35,168 bases of DNA from an uncultured Candidatus Melainabacteria bacterium (GTDB lineage: Bacteria > Cyanobacteriota > Vampirovibrionia > Gastranaerophilales > Gastranaerophilaceae): assembly GCA_934699705.1 (NCBI GenBank), contig CAKUXD010000018.1, forward strand, positions 1-35,168. Reading direction: 5' to 3'. The notes under the pieces were generated by a model. It saw only the letters and a list, made by a program, of their open reading frames with translations. It was not told the DNA's origin and did no database searches. How positions within the stretch are numbered: the stretch's first letter is position 1; every line of letters begins with the position of its first letter. Position numbers and translations under genes: made by a program. Positions 7,856 to 13,682 of this stretch are shown here, in pieces.

Positions 7856-8476
7856 ATGAGACTTAATTATCCAGAATATAAACAAAAACGCAAAGACTAT
7901 TTATACTACAAAATACTAACTAGGATATTGACTATATTATCTGATGAAAAACAAAACTCAATAATTGATGTAGGAAGTAAAGGAATGGATTTAATAAGTG
8001 AACTTCCTCAAAAAATCAAATATTCTGTTTGTTTAACAAGACCTTTAGATAACCCAAAAGTAAAATCTTACAAAATGGACTTTTTTGATTTTAAATCCGA
8101 TATCAAATTTGATATTGTAACTTGTTTTCAAGTAATAGAACACGTAAAAAAAGTAGAAGATTTTATACAAAAATTACAAAACACTGGAGATAACCTCTTA
8201 ATATCATTACCATACAAATGGGATAAAAATATTTGCAGATACCATTATCAAGACCCAATAGATGAAAATAAAATTTTTAGTTGGACAAAAAGAAAACCAA
8301 CTTTTACTTGGTATTGCAAGGACAAAGACCACTTAAACAGAATAATTTGTTTATATGCAAAAAATTTAAGTTTGAAAAAATATTTATTATTAAAATTAAT
8401 TCCTAAACGAAACAATTTTTACAAGAAAAGAAATATTTTATCTCGATTTAGGCTATTATTGTTATTTTTTACATAG
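7856..8476 (+). CDS. Class I SAM-dependent methyltransferase of the glycan cluster
   Basis: 206 residues. SAM-binding motif I appears as IIDVGSKG (36-43) and the post-II strand as FDIVTCFQVIEHV (85-97), where the Q-V-I-E-H pattern is typical of small-molecule and sugar methyltransferases. LLISLPYKW follows (motif III). The C-terminal 60 residues are Lys/Leu-rich and basic and may sit against the membrane. The ATG at 7856 is chosen over a TTG at 7841; neither has a strong ribosome site (only agag nearby). It lies between a GT8 enzyme and the pyruvyltransferase fusion, so methylation of a surface sugar is a reasonable inference. Substrate unknown. Confidence 0.8.
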   Translation: MRLNYPEYKQKRKDYLYYKILTRILTILSDEKQNSIIDVGSKGMDLISELPQKIKYSVCLTRPLDNPKVKSYKMDFFDFKSDIKFDIVTCFQVIEHVKKVEDFIQKLQNTGDNLLISLPYKWDKNICRYHYQDPIDENKIFSWTKRKPTFTWYCKDKDHLNRIICLYAKNLSLKKYLLLKLIPKRNNFYKKRNILSRFRLLLLFFT

Positions 8477-8491
8477 TAGAAAGGAAAAGTC

Positions 8492-10654
8492 TTGATAAAT
8501 AATTATGTAACAAAAAGTATGTGTTTTGGTTGTTCAGCTTGTGCAAAAAGTTGTCCCACAAATGCTATTTCAATGGAAATAGATGAATATGGATTTAGCT
8601 ATCCAGTTGTTGATAAATCTAAATGTACAAATTGCGGTATTTGCATACAACATTGTCCTGCAATAAATACAGAGTTTAAAAAACAACCCCCAATAAAAGA
8701 TGCTTATTTGTTAAAATCAAAATATGCAAAAGAGTCAGCCTCTGGTGGTGTTTTTTCACAAATCGCAGAATATATTATTCAAAATAATGGATATGTAGTT
8801 GGTGCAATATGGAACAAAGATTTTTTGCCCGAACTTGTTGTTACAAACAAATTAGAAGATATTTCTAAAATGCAAGGCTCTAAATATGTTGAAAGTACAA
8901 CAGGAAATTCATATACAACTACAAAAGAATTATTAGAAAAAGGGGAAACAGTTCTATTTTCTGGCTTACCATGCCAAATCGCTGGGTTATATACTTTTTT
9001 GGAGAAAGACTACACAAACTTAATCACCATGGAGTTATTATGTCATGGTGTAGGTAGCACAAAAGCATTTAAAAAATATATAAAATTTGCAAATAAATTT
9101 TTCAAAAAAAATATAATAGATTTAAAAATTCAAAATACAAAAGATATTGTTACAATTTATTTTGATGATAAATCTACAATTACAGAAAAACTTTCAGATA
9201 ACCCATATTTGAAGTTATTTTTACCAGCTAAAATCCACAAAATTTGTTGTTTTAGATGTCCATATAGAGGCAGAGTTAGAAATGGAGATATTATTGTTGG
9301 TGATGCTTGGGCTAAACGCCTAAAGAACGAAAGAAAACAAGGGATATCTTTGTATATAATAAATTCAGAAAAAGCAAAAGAGCTTTTAGATAACATTAAG
9401 TGGGAAACAAAATGCAATTTTGATATCAACGATAGTAAAAATGAACCGTTAAACAAAATTAATAATGTATGTACAAAATACCACGTTGAAAGAAATAATG
9501 TGTTAGATAAAGTCGCAAAAGATTATTCTTTTGAAAACATAATTAAAAATAACAGGGTTGCATTAATGAACTACAATTATCCTAGAGATAATTATGGCGC
9601 GTTATTAATAGCTTATGCAATGGAAAAAATAGTCGCAAAATTAGGTTATGAACCTTACACTATTAACTATTACAAAAATCCGATAACAATGAATTTTAAC
9701 CCACAAGGTTCTACTTGGAAATTTAGAGAAAACTTTTTAAATCTCTATGGTTTCTATTTAAACAAAGAAGATTTATTTCAATTAAATAAAGTCTTTGATA
9801 AATTTATTTTTGGTTCAGATATTATTTGGAAAGACAATAGAGAATATGTTTATTTTGCAGATTGGATATATGGTAAAAAATCTATAATTGGCTATGCTGG
9901 CTCTTTTGGAGAAAATAAAACTATCAAAAAAGATAACCATAAGAAAAAATGCTTTCAAAGATTTGATTCAATTTCTGTCAGAGAACAGTCTGGTGTAAAA
10001 TTACTATCAGAGTTCGCAAATGTGAAATCTGATTTCGTTTTAGACCCTTCCTTATTATTAAAAAAAGAAGATTATCAAGAAATTATGGATAGTGAACCTT
10101 TTGTAATACCAGATTTTGATTACATCGGATATTATGATTTTTGGAATTTTAATCCATATCTGGCAAAAATAAATTTAGCAAAGATAGATATTTTTAGAGA
10201 TGAATTCCGTCAAACAAGACCGTTTGCTCATTGGTTGAATTATATAAAATATTCAAAATATATCATTACGTCTTCTTTCCATGGTGTGTGTTTTTCTATA
10301 TTATTCAATAAAAAATTTATCTTTATTAAAAAACCAAATGAAGATAACGAAAGAGTAAAATCATTATTAAATAAGTTAGAAATTAATTCCAATAGGATTG
10401 TTAATAATGAAAACGAGATAACTGATGATTTGATTAATGAGCCAATTGATTGGGAAAATGTAAATTTAATAATAAAAGAATTTAGAGAATATAGTATTCA
10501 ATGGCTAAAAGAAGCATTGGAAAAAAGCCCAACAGAGAAAGATGTTATTGTAGAGAAAAAATACCTTAAATCAAAAACTCTAAACTCAAACAATAACCTG
10601 AAAAAAGTTAAAAATATTTTAAATTTTCTTAAACCAATTAAATTTCTTAAATAA
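8492..10654 (+). CDS. Fusion of 2x[4Fe-4S] ferredoxin, FrhB-like domain and polysaccharide pyruvyl transferase
   Basis: 720 residues with two activities normally found in separate neighbouring genes. Residues 11-56 hold two 4Fe-4S motifs (C11, C14, C17, C21 and C45, C48, C51, C55). Residues about 70-340 match the coenzyme F420 hydrogenase/dehydrogenase beta (FrhB/FdhB) family: SASGGVFSQIA, FSGLPCQIAGL (157-167), ELLCHGVGS, CCFRCPYRGRVRNGDI. Residues about 355-640 look like polysaccharide pyruvyl transferase (CsaB type): LMNYNYPRDNYGALL (358-372), FVLDPSLLL, and SSFHGVCFSILF near 593-604. Such pairs occur in exopolysaccharide loci, where the redox domain may supply or reduce a glycan substituent. 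TTG start at 8492 with aaagga 6 nt upstream. The Lys-rich tail after about 665 is low complexity. Confidence 0.9.
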   Translation: MINNYVTKSMCFGCSACAKSCPTNAISMEIDEYGFSYPVVDKSKCTNCGICIQHCPAINTEFKKQPPIKDAYLLKSKYAKESASGGVFSQIAEYIIQNNGYVVGAIWNKDFLPELVVTNKLEDISKMQGSKYVESTTGNSYTTTKELLEKGETVLFSGLPCQIAGLYTFLEKDYTNLITMELLCHGVGSTKAFKKYIKFANKFFKKNIIDLKIQNTKDIVTIYFDDKSTITEKLSDNPYLKLFLPAKIHKICCFRCPYRGRVRNGDIIVGDAWAKRLKNERKQGISLYIINSEKAKELLDNIKWETKCNFDINDSKNEPLNKINNVCTKYHVERNNVLDKVAKDYSFENIIKNNRVALMNYNYPRDNYGALLIAYAMEKIVAKLGYEPYTINYYKNPITMNFNPQGSTWKFRENFLNLYGFYLNKEDLFQLNKVFDKFIFGSDIIWKDNREYVYFADWIYGKKSIIGYAGSFGENKTIKKDNHKKKCFQRFDSISVREQSGVKLLSEFANVKSDFVLDPSLLLKKEDYQEIMDSEPFVIPDFDYIGYYDFWNFNPYLAKINLAKIDIFRDEFRQTRPFAHWLNYIKYSKYIITSSFHGVCFSILFNKKFIFIKKPNEDNERVKSLLNKLEINSNRIVNNENEITDDLINEPIDWENVNLIIKEFREYSIQWLKEALEKSPTEKDVIVEKKYLKSKTLNSNNNLKKVKNILNFLKPIKFLK

Positions 10655-10682
10655 AATAAAATAAAATAAAATAAAATAAAAT
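10649..10682. repeat. Simple 5-bp tandem repeat (ataaa)6
   Basis: Six perfect ataaa units (10651-10680) overlap the stop codon of the fusion gene and fill the gap to the convergent waaA stop. The tract is A-rich on plus and T-rich on minus. It probably has no coding effect; it may aid termination for waaA, since no stem-loop separates the two genes. Confidence 0.9.
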
Positions 10683-10687
10683 TAATA

Positions 10688-11911
10688 TTATAAAATATCT
10701 TTCAATTCTTTTATTACAAAGTCCAATGCGCCTTGGTTTTGGGCAAAAACTGTTTTGCAATCCTCGCAACATTTTTGGTAAAACTCTTTATCAGAAAGCA
10801 GTTTTCGCATATAATCTTCTAATTCTTCTGCATTTGCAACAATTTTTGATGCCCCTGTTTGGGTTAAAAGTGCATATATATCTTTAAAATTGTTTACACA
10901 AGGCCCTGAAATAGTCGGTTTTTCAAAAATAGTTGCCTCGAGTGGATTATGCCCGCCTGTCTTATTAAAACTTCCGCCAATAAACGCAAAATCACACAAA
11001 GCATAAGCCTTACCCAGTTCACCCATGGTATCAAGCATAATAATTTCTTTATTATCAAATTTATCGCCAGTTGAACGTAATCCCCACGCTAAATTAGCAC
11101 TCTCAATTAGCTTTCTAACTGCGTTTTGGCGTTCTGGGTGGCGTGGAGCAACAAGTAATTTTATATCAGTAAATTCTCCTTTTAATTTTTTAAATACAGG
11201 AATGAATATTTCGTCTTCGCCTGAATGGGTGCTTCCTGCAATGATTACACGACCTTGTCCTAATTCAAAATCGCAATCATTTTTTTTAATGTCAAACTTT
11301 AAATTTCCCATAACTGTTGTAGTGTCAGGGTTTGCCCCAATTGAAATGAGTTTTTCATTATCACGATTTGATTGTGTAAGAATTTTTGTATAATTTTGCA
11401 AAATAGGTTTAAAGAAAAATGATAATTTTTTGTATGATTTGTAGGTTCTATCTGAAATACGACCATTTATAATCATCAAATCAATTCCGCGATTTTTAAC
11501 TAATCGAGCAAAATTTGGCCATAATTCAGTTTCTGCAACAATGACAACTTTAGGATTAATTTTGTTTAAAAAATGACCTACACAAAATGGAAAATCATAA
11601 GGAAAATAAGTTATAAAATCTGCAATTTCGCCTAATTTTTTCTTTGCAATTTCTTGACCTGTAACCGTACCAGTACAAACAACAATTTTATTGCTAAAAG
11701 TTTCTTTAGTACGTCTGATAAGGTTTTCAAGTGCTAAAACTTCGCCAACTGAAACACCGTAAAAAACAATACTGTCTTTTAAATCAGGTGCTTCAAAATA
11801 TCCGCATTTTTGTTTAAATCCAGCAATTAATTTACGCTTAAATAGTCCTGCAACAAGCCAAAATGGTAATATTAAGATAAATAAAATTGTAGAAATAAAA
11901 CCGTAAATCAT
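10688..11911 (-). CDS. waaA: 3-deoxy-D-manno-octulosonic acid (Kdo) transferase
   Basis: Transfers Kdo from CMP-Kdo to lipid IVA, making the inner core of LPS; bound to the inner membrane. The protein has 407 residues. An N-terminal hydrophobic anchor (about 3-24) precedes the GT-B domain. Blocks seen: VFYGVSVGEVLALENLI, CTGTVTGQEIA, YFPYDFPFCVGHFLNK, VVIVAETELWPNFAR, NGRISDRTYKSY, MGNLKFDI, IIAGSTHSGED, VAPRHPER and the GGHNPLEA donor-site loop. These place it firmly in the KdtA family and imply an outer membrane with Kdo-containing lipid. No Shine-Dalgarno is visible before the ATG; a TAAAAT 9 nt upstream suggests a very short or leaderless mRNA. It is divergent from the peptide/RNA module, whose -10 lies at 11914-11919. 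Confidence 0.96.
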   Translation of the reverse strand: MIYGFISTILFILILPFWLVAGLFKRKLIAGFKQKCGYFEAPDLKDSIVFYGVSVGEVLALENLIRRTKETFSNKIVVCTGTVTGQEIAKKKLGEIADFITYFPYDFPFCVGHFLNKINPKVVIVAETELWPNFARLVKNRGIDLMIINGRISDRTYKSYKKLSFFFKPILQNYTKILTQSNRDNEKLISIGANPDTTTVMGNLKFDIKKNDCDFELGQGRVIIAGSTHSGEDEIFIPVFKKLKGEFTDIKLLVAPRHPERQNAVRKLIESANLAWGLRSTGDKFDNKEIIMLDTMGELGKAYALCDFAFIGGSFNKTGGHNPLEATIFEKPTISGPCVNNFKDIYALLTQTGASKIVANAEELEDYMRKLLSDKEFYQKCCEDCKTVFAQNQGALDFVIKELKDIL

Positions 11912-11913
11912 AA

Positions 11914-11919
11914 TATAAT
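11914..11919 (+). promoter_or_regulatory. -10 element of peptide module 1
   Basis: TATAAT on the plus strand, 12 nt before the conserved leader, predicting a start near 11926. The matching element of module 2 sits at 12179-12184, 15 nt before its leader. No convincing -35. It lies just upstream of the waaA start, so the divergent promoters overlap. Confidence 0.5.
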
Positions 11920-11930
11920 TATTTTACCAC

Positions 11931-11956
11931 GAACATTGAAAATTAAATAAAGGGTA
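11931..11956 (+). repeat. 26-nt 5' leader repeat, copy 1
   Basis: Starts gaacattgaaaattaaat and ends aaagggta; identical over all 26 nt to 12199-12224. In both copies it sits about 5-10 nt after the predicted transcription start and some 60-65 nt before the peptide ribosome site, so it is the conserved start of the mRNA. An alternative reading as a -35 (ttgaaa) has no matching -10. Confidence 0.9.
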
Positions 11957-11962
11957 TGCCCA

Positions 11963-12012
11963 TATCTCCAACACACCAACACTAGATGCTACACAAAGGG
12001 TGAAAGGAGGTA
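11963..12012 (+). promoter_or_regulatory. Anti-SD / SD sequestration helix, module 1
   Basis: tatctcc (11963-11969) can pair with the strong Shine-Dalgarno ggaggta (12006-12012) over 7 bp with one G-U. That would hide the ribosome site of the 24-aa peptide 5 nt before its ATG. Module 2 shows the same arrangement with different bases. Confidence 0.55.
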
Positions 12013-12016
12013 AAAT

Positions 12017-12091
12017 ATGAATGCTTTAACAATAAAAATTGCTATTACGGTAATAATAGCAATTTTAAATTTGTTGTTATTGTTTTTGTAA
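12017..12091 (+). CDS. 24-aa hydrophobic peptide 1, candidate type I toxin
   Basis: ATG preceded at 4 nt by aaaggaggta, one of the strongest ribosome sites in the window. The product begins MNALTIKIAITVIIAI and ends in LLLLFL: one charged residue (Lys7) and otherwise a single membrane-spanning helix. Length and character fit type I toxins (the Bsr/TxpA-like and Ibs/Fst groups are small single-helix membrane peptides), but no sequence family is recognised. The neighbouring module encodes another peptide of exactly 24 residues with similar hydrophobicity. Codons 7-17 also form a perfect hairpin that works as a terminator on the opposite strand. Expression is probably held down by SD sequestration and the antisense RNA. 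Confidence 0.7.
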   Translation: MNALTIKIAITVIIAILNLLLLFL

Positions 12092-12140
12092 AGGGGCTAC
12101 AAGTTGGTTAAACTGAGCAGAGTTTAGCCAACTCCCTTAT
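12033..12140 (-). ncRNA. Putative antisense RNA of module 1, candidate antitoxin
   Basis: Predicted from a minus-strand promoter at 12147-12174 (TTGAAA-N16-TATAAT), with a start at A near 12140, and a minus-strand intrinsic terminator inside the peptide ORF: a 13-bp perfect stem (12035-12047 with 12054-12066) followed by five U. The RNA would be about 108 nt. It begins AAGGG, forms the hairpin complementary to the mRNA 3' hairpin first, then runs antisense to codons 7-24 of the peptide. This layout, with the antisense RNA overlapping the 3' part of the toxin mRNA, is that of known type I systems such as txpA/RatA. No expression evidence is available from sequence. Confidence 0.6.
12091..12138 (+). 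other. 3' hairpin of peptide mRNA 1
   Basis: Begins at the last base of the stop codon. Outer 5-bp stem (aaggg 12091-12095 with ccctt 12134-12138), a 6-nt 5' bulge, then a 13-bp stem (12102-12114 with 12121-12133) with one G-U at the seventh pair and loop gagcag. The same geometry appears in module 2 with unrelated stem bases. It probably ends or protects the mRNA and offers a loop for kissing with the antisense RNA. Confidence 0.75.
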
Positions 12141-12178
12141 ATTTATATTATAACTTATTTTATAAAAATTTCAAGTGT
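12141..12178. repeat. 38-nt 3' repeat, copy 1, carrying the antisense promoter
   Basis: Identical over 38 nt to 12412-12449. On the minus strand it holds TTGAAA (12169-12174), a 16-nt spacer and TATAAT (12147-12152), a near-consensus sigma-70-type promoter pointing back into the peptide ORF. Predicted start near 12140, just outside the repeat. Confidence 0.8.
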
Positions 12179-12184
12179 TATAAT
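12179..12184 (+). promoter_or_regulatory. -10 element of peptide module 2
   Basis: Perfect TATAAT directly after the 38-nt repeat of module 1; predicted start near 12191, 8 nt before the second copy of the 26-nt leader. No clear -35. Confidence 0.55.
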
Positions 12185-12198
12185 AGTTGTATTTAGCA

Positions 12199-12224
12199 GA
12201 ACATTGAAAATTAAATAAAGGGTA
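12199..12224 (+). repeat. 26-nt 5' leader repeat, copy 2
   Basis: Exact copy of 11931-11956, 268 bp downstream of it. Sequence between the leader and the ribosome site is not conserved between the two units apart from short motifs, so this block is under separate constraint. Confidence 0.9.
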
Positions 12225-12232
12225 GTTCCATA

Positions 12233-12277
12233 ACCCCCATAGGCGACACATATACGAAGAAATGGCTGAAAGGGGGT
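12233..12277 (+). promoter_or_regulatory. Anti-SD / SD sequestration helix, module 2
   Basis: accccc (12233-12238) is the exact complement of gggggt (12272-12277), the core of the ribosome site aagggggtgat. Compared with module 1, both arms changed together: tatctcc/ggaggta there, accccc/gggggt here. That is covariation supporting a real helix. Confidence 0.6.
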
Positions 12278-12288
12278 GATAAAACACA

Positions 12289-12363
12289 ATGGAAGAAGAA
12301 ACAATTAAAAAAGCCCTAGCAATACTAGGACTTTTAATACAATTAGTTTCGACACTATTGTAA
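12289..12363 (+). CDS. 24-aa hydrophobic peptide 2, candidate type I toxin
   Basis: ATG 8 nt after aagggggtgat, an extended ribosome site with strong complementarity to the 16S 3' end. The product begins MEEETIKKALAILGLL and ends STLL: a charged N-terminus (three Glu, two Lys) followed by a hydrophobic helix, 24 residues like peptide 1. The GGGGGTGAT ribosome site before a tiny membrane peptide recalls the holin-like type I toxins of Firmicutes, though the peptide itself is not a recognisable member. Codons 7-16 form an imperfect hairpin on this strand (one C-A mismatch) that becomes fully paired, with a G-U, on the other strand. That asymmetry argues that the minus-strand RNA is the functional one. 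Confidence 0.7.
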   Translation: MEEETIKKALAILGLLIQLVSTLL

Positions 12364-12411
12364 GGGAACGAAGCATCTATTTAGAGCACCACCTCTAAGT
12401 AGATGTCCCTT
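12306..12411 (-). ncRNA. Putative antisense RNA of module 2, candidate antitoxin
   Basis: Predicted from the minus-strand promoter at 12418-12445 (TTGAAA-N16-TATAAT), with a start at A near 12411. It ends at an intrinsic terminator inside the peptide ORF: an 11-bp stem (12309-12319 with 12325-12335, G-U on this strand), loop of 5, then a run of six U. Length about 106 nt, almost equal to the module 1 RNA. Its 5' part is complementary to the mRNA 3' hairpin (loop caccac) and its 3' part to codons 7-24. Because the two hairpin stems differ completely, each RNA should match only its own mRNA. Confidence 0.6.
12362..12411 (+). other. 3' hairpin of peptide mRNA 2
   Basis: Outer 6-bp stem (aaggga 12362-12367 with tccctt 12406-12411), a 6-nt 5' bulge, then a 13-bp stem (12374-12386 with 12393-12405) with a G-U at the seventh pair and loop caccac. 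Same dimensions as the module 1 hairpin down to the wobble position, although the stem bases are unrelated. Confidence 0.75.
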
Positions 12412-12449
12412 ATTTATATTATAACTTATTTTATAAAAATTTCAAGTGT
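12412..12449. repeat. 38-nt 3' repeat, copy 2, carrying the antisense promoter
   Basis: Exact copy of 12141-12178. TTGAAA (12440-12445) and TATAAT (12418-12423) on the minus strand are 16 nt apart. On the plus strand it is followed by the ribosome site of the aminotransferase, whose own promoter is not clear; tataaa (12432-12437) is a possible -10 for it. Confidence 0.8.
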
Positions 12450-12471
12450 AGAAAACGAAAGGAAAATAATT

Positions 12472-13614
12472 ATGAAAAACAAACAATTTTTAATGATTCC
12501 AGGACCAACACCAGTTCCTGAAAGTGTACTTCTTGCTATGGCGAAACACCCTATTGGACATAGAAGTGGTGAATTTTCAAAAATTTTGGAAGAAGTTTAT
12601 GAAAATTTAAAATATGTTTTCCAAACAAAAAATGATGTATTTATGTTTGCTTCAAGTGGTACGGGCGCAATGGACGCGGCTTTATCAAACCTTATAAACG
12701 AAGGTGATAATGTTTTAAGCCTTGTTTTGGGTAATTTTGGCAATCGCTGGGCAAAAATCGCAAGTGGATATGGCGCAAATGTCGATAAAATCGAAGTTGA
12801 GGCAGGTGAGGTTATTAATCCAGAAGATGTTAAGAAAAAATTAGCAGAAAAAGATTATAAAATCGTTACTTTAACCCACTCTGAAACCTCAACAGGTGCA
12901 AAAAACGACGTTGAAGCTATATGTAAAATTATCAGCCAAACAAACGCTATTTCTGTTGTTGACGGTGTAACAAGTGTTAGCGCAATGAATGTAAAACCTG
13001 ATGAATGGGGTATTAATGTTCTTGTTTCAGGTTCACAAAAAGGATTTATGATTCCTCCAGGATTGGCATTTTTAGTTGCTGATGAAAAGGCTTGGAAAGT
13101 TCATGAACAATGCAAGCACCCTAGTTTTTATTTTAGCTGGGACGCTCACAGAAAATCAGTAAGAGAAAATTCAACTCCATACACTGCAGCGGTAAACTTA
13201 ATCTTTGCACTTCAAGAAGCTCTAAAAATGATTAAGGAAGAAGGTTTAGAAAATGTTTATGCCCGTCATGAACGATTAGCTTTAGGTTTAAGACACTCTT
13301 TAAAATCTATGGGGCTTGAATTGTTGGTAAAAGATGATAAAAACGCAAGTTATTCAATTACATCTGTTTTGCCACCTGAAGGAATAAGCGTTCCAGACAT
13401 TAGAAGCCACATGAACAAAGATTTTGACATCGTTGTCGCAAACGGTCAAAACGCATTAAAGGACAAAATCTTTAGAATGGGTACTTTAGGTTTCGTTTCA
13501 GATAGGGATTTACTAACTGCTGTTGCATCGTTAGAAACAGTTTTAGCAAGACTAGGACATAAATTTGAAGTCGGAATTGGTACAAAAACCGCAATAGAAT
13601 GGCTAAATAAATAA
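12472..13614 (+). CDS. PLP-dependent aminotransferase, alanine/serine-glyoxylate aminotransferase family
   Basis: Class V aminotransferase (380 aa) of the group annotated in cyanobacteria as serine-glyoxylate aminotransferase or 'soluble hydrogenase 42 kDa subunit'. Moves an amino group to glyoxylate or a similar keto acid, using pyridoxal phosphate. Seen: MIPGPTPVPESVL at the N-terminus, FASSGTGAMDAAL (59-71), HSETSTG (136-142), VVDGVTS (162-168) with the PLP-ring Asp164, and SGSQKGFMIPPG (186-197) with the Schiff-base Lys190. ATG 12472 is chosen because aaagga lies 8 nt upstream; a longer frame would run back into the 38-nt repeat. A role in serine synthesis is possible, but no serA is nearby. 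A strong terminator follows. Confidence 0.9.
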   Translation: MKNKQFLMIPGPTPVPESVLLAMAKHPIGHRSGEFSKILEEVYENLKYVFQTKNDVFMFASSGTGAMDAALSNLINEGDNVLSLVLGNFGNRWAKIASGYGANVDKIEVEAGEVINPEDVKKKLAEKDYKIVTLTHSETSTGAKNDVEAICKIISQTNAISVVDGVTSVSAMNVKPDEWGINVLVSGSQKGFMIPPGLAFLVADEKAWKVHEQCKHPSFYFSWDAHRKSVRENSTPYTAAVNLIFALQEALKMIKEEGLENVYARHERLALGLRHSLKSMGLELLVKDDKNASYSITSVLPPEGISVPDIRSHMNKDFDIVVANGQNALKDKIFRMGTLGFVSDRDLLTAVASLETVLARLGHKFEVGIGTKTAIEWLNK

Positions 13615-13626
13615 TTATGACAAATT

Positions 13627-13664
13627 AGAAGTCGCCGACGGCAGAGCCGTCGGCGACTTCTTTG
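13627..13664 (+). terminator. Intrinsic terminator after the aminotransferase gene
   Basis: A 16-bp stem (13627-13642 with 13646-13661), GC-rich core gtcgccgacggc, with a 3-nt loop aga and ttctttg after it. The minus-strand Q-rich gene ends 20 bp further, so it may serve that gene weakly as well. Confidence 0.9.
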
Positions 13665-13682
13665 TTCTCACCATTCACTAAG

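Noticed and set aside
11936..11964. ttgaaa in the 26-nt leader as a -35 for the peptide genes
   Set aside because: At 16-18 nt downstream there is only cccata or tccata, not a credible -10, while TATAAT lies upstream of the leader in both modules.
11912..12450. CRISPR array or attenuator leader for the aminotransferase
   Set aside because: Only two copies, with unlike interiors, two complete ORFs and stop codons; no run of regulatory codons and no alternative terminator before 12472.
12403..12471. Longer aminotransferase frame starting in the 38-nt repeat
   Set aside because: The extra 23 residues are encoded by the repeat and spacer and have no ribosome site; the ATG at 12472 has aaagga 8 nt upstream.
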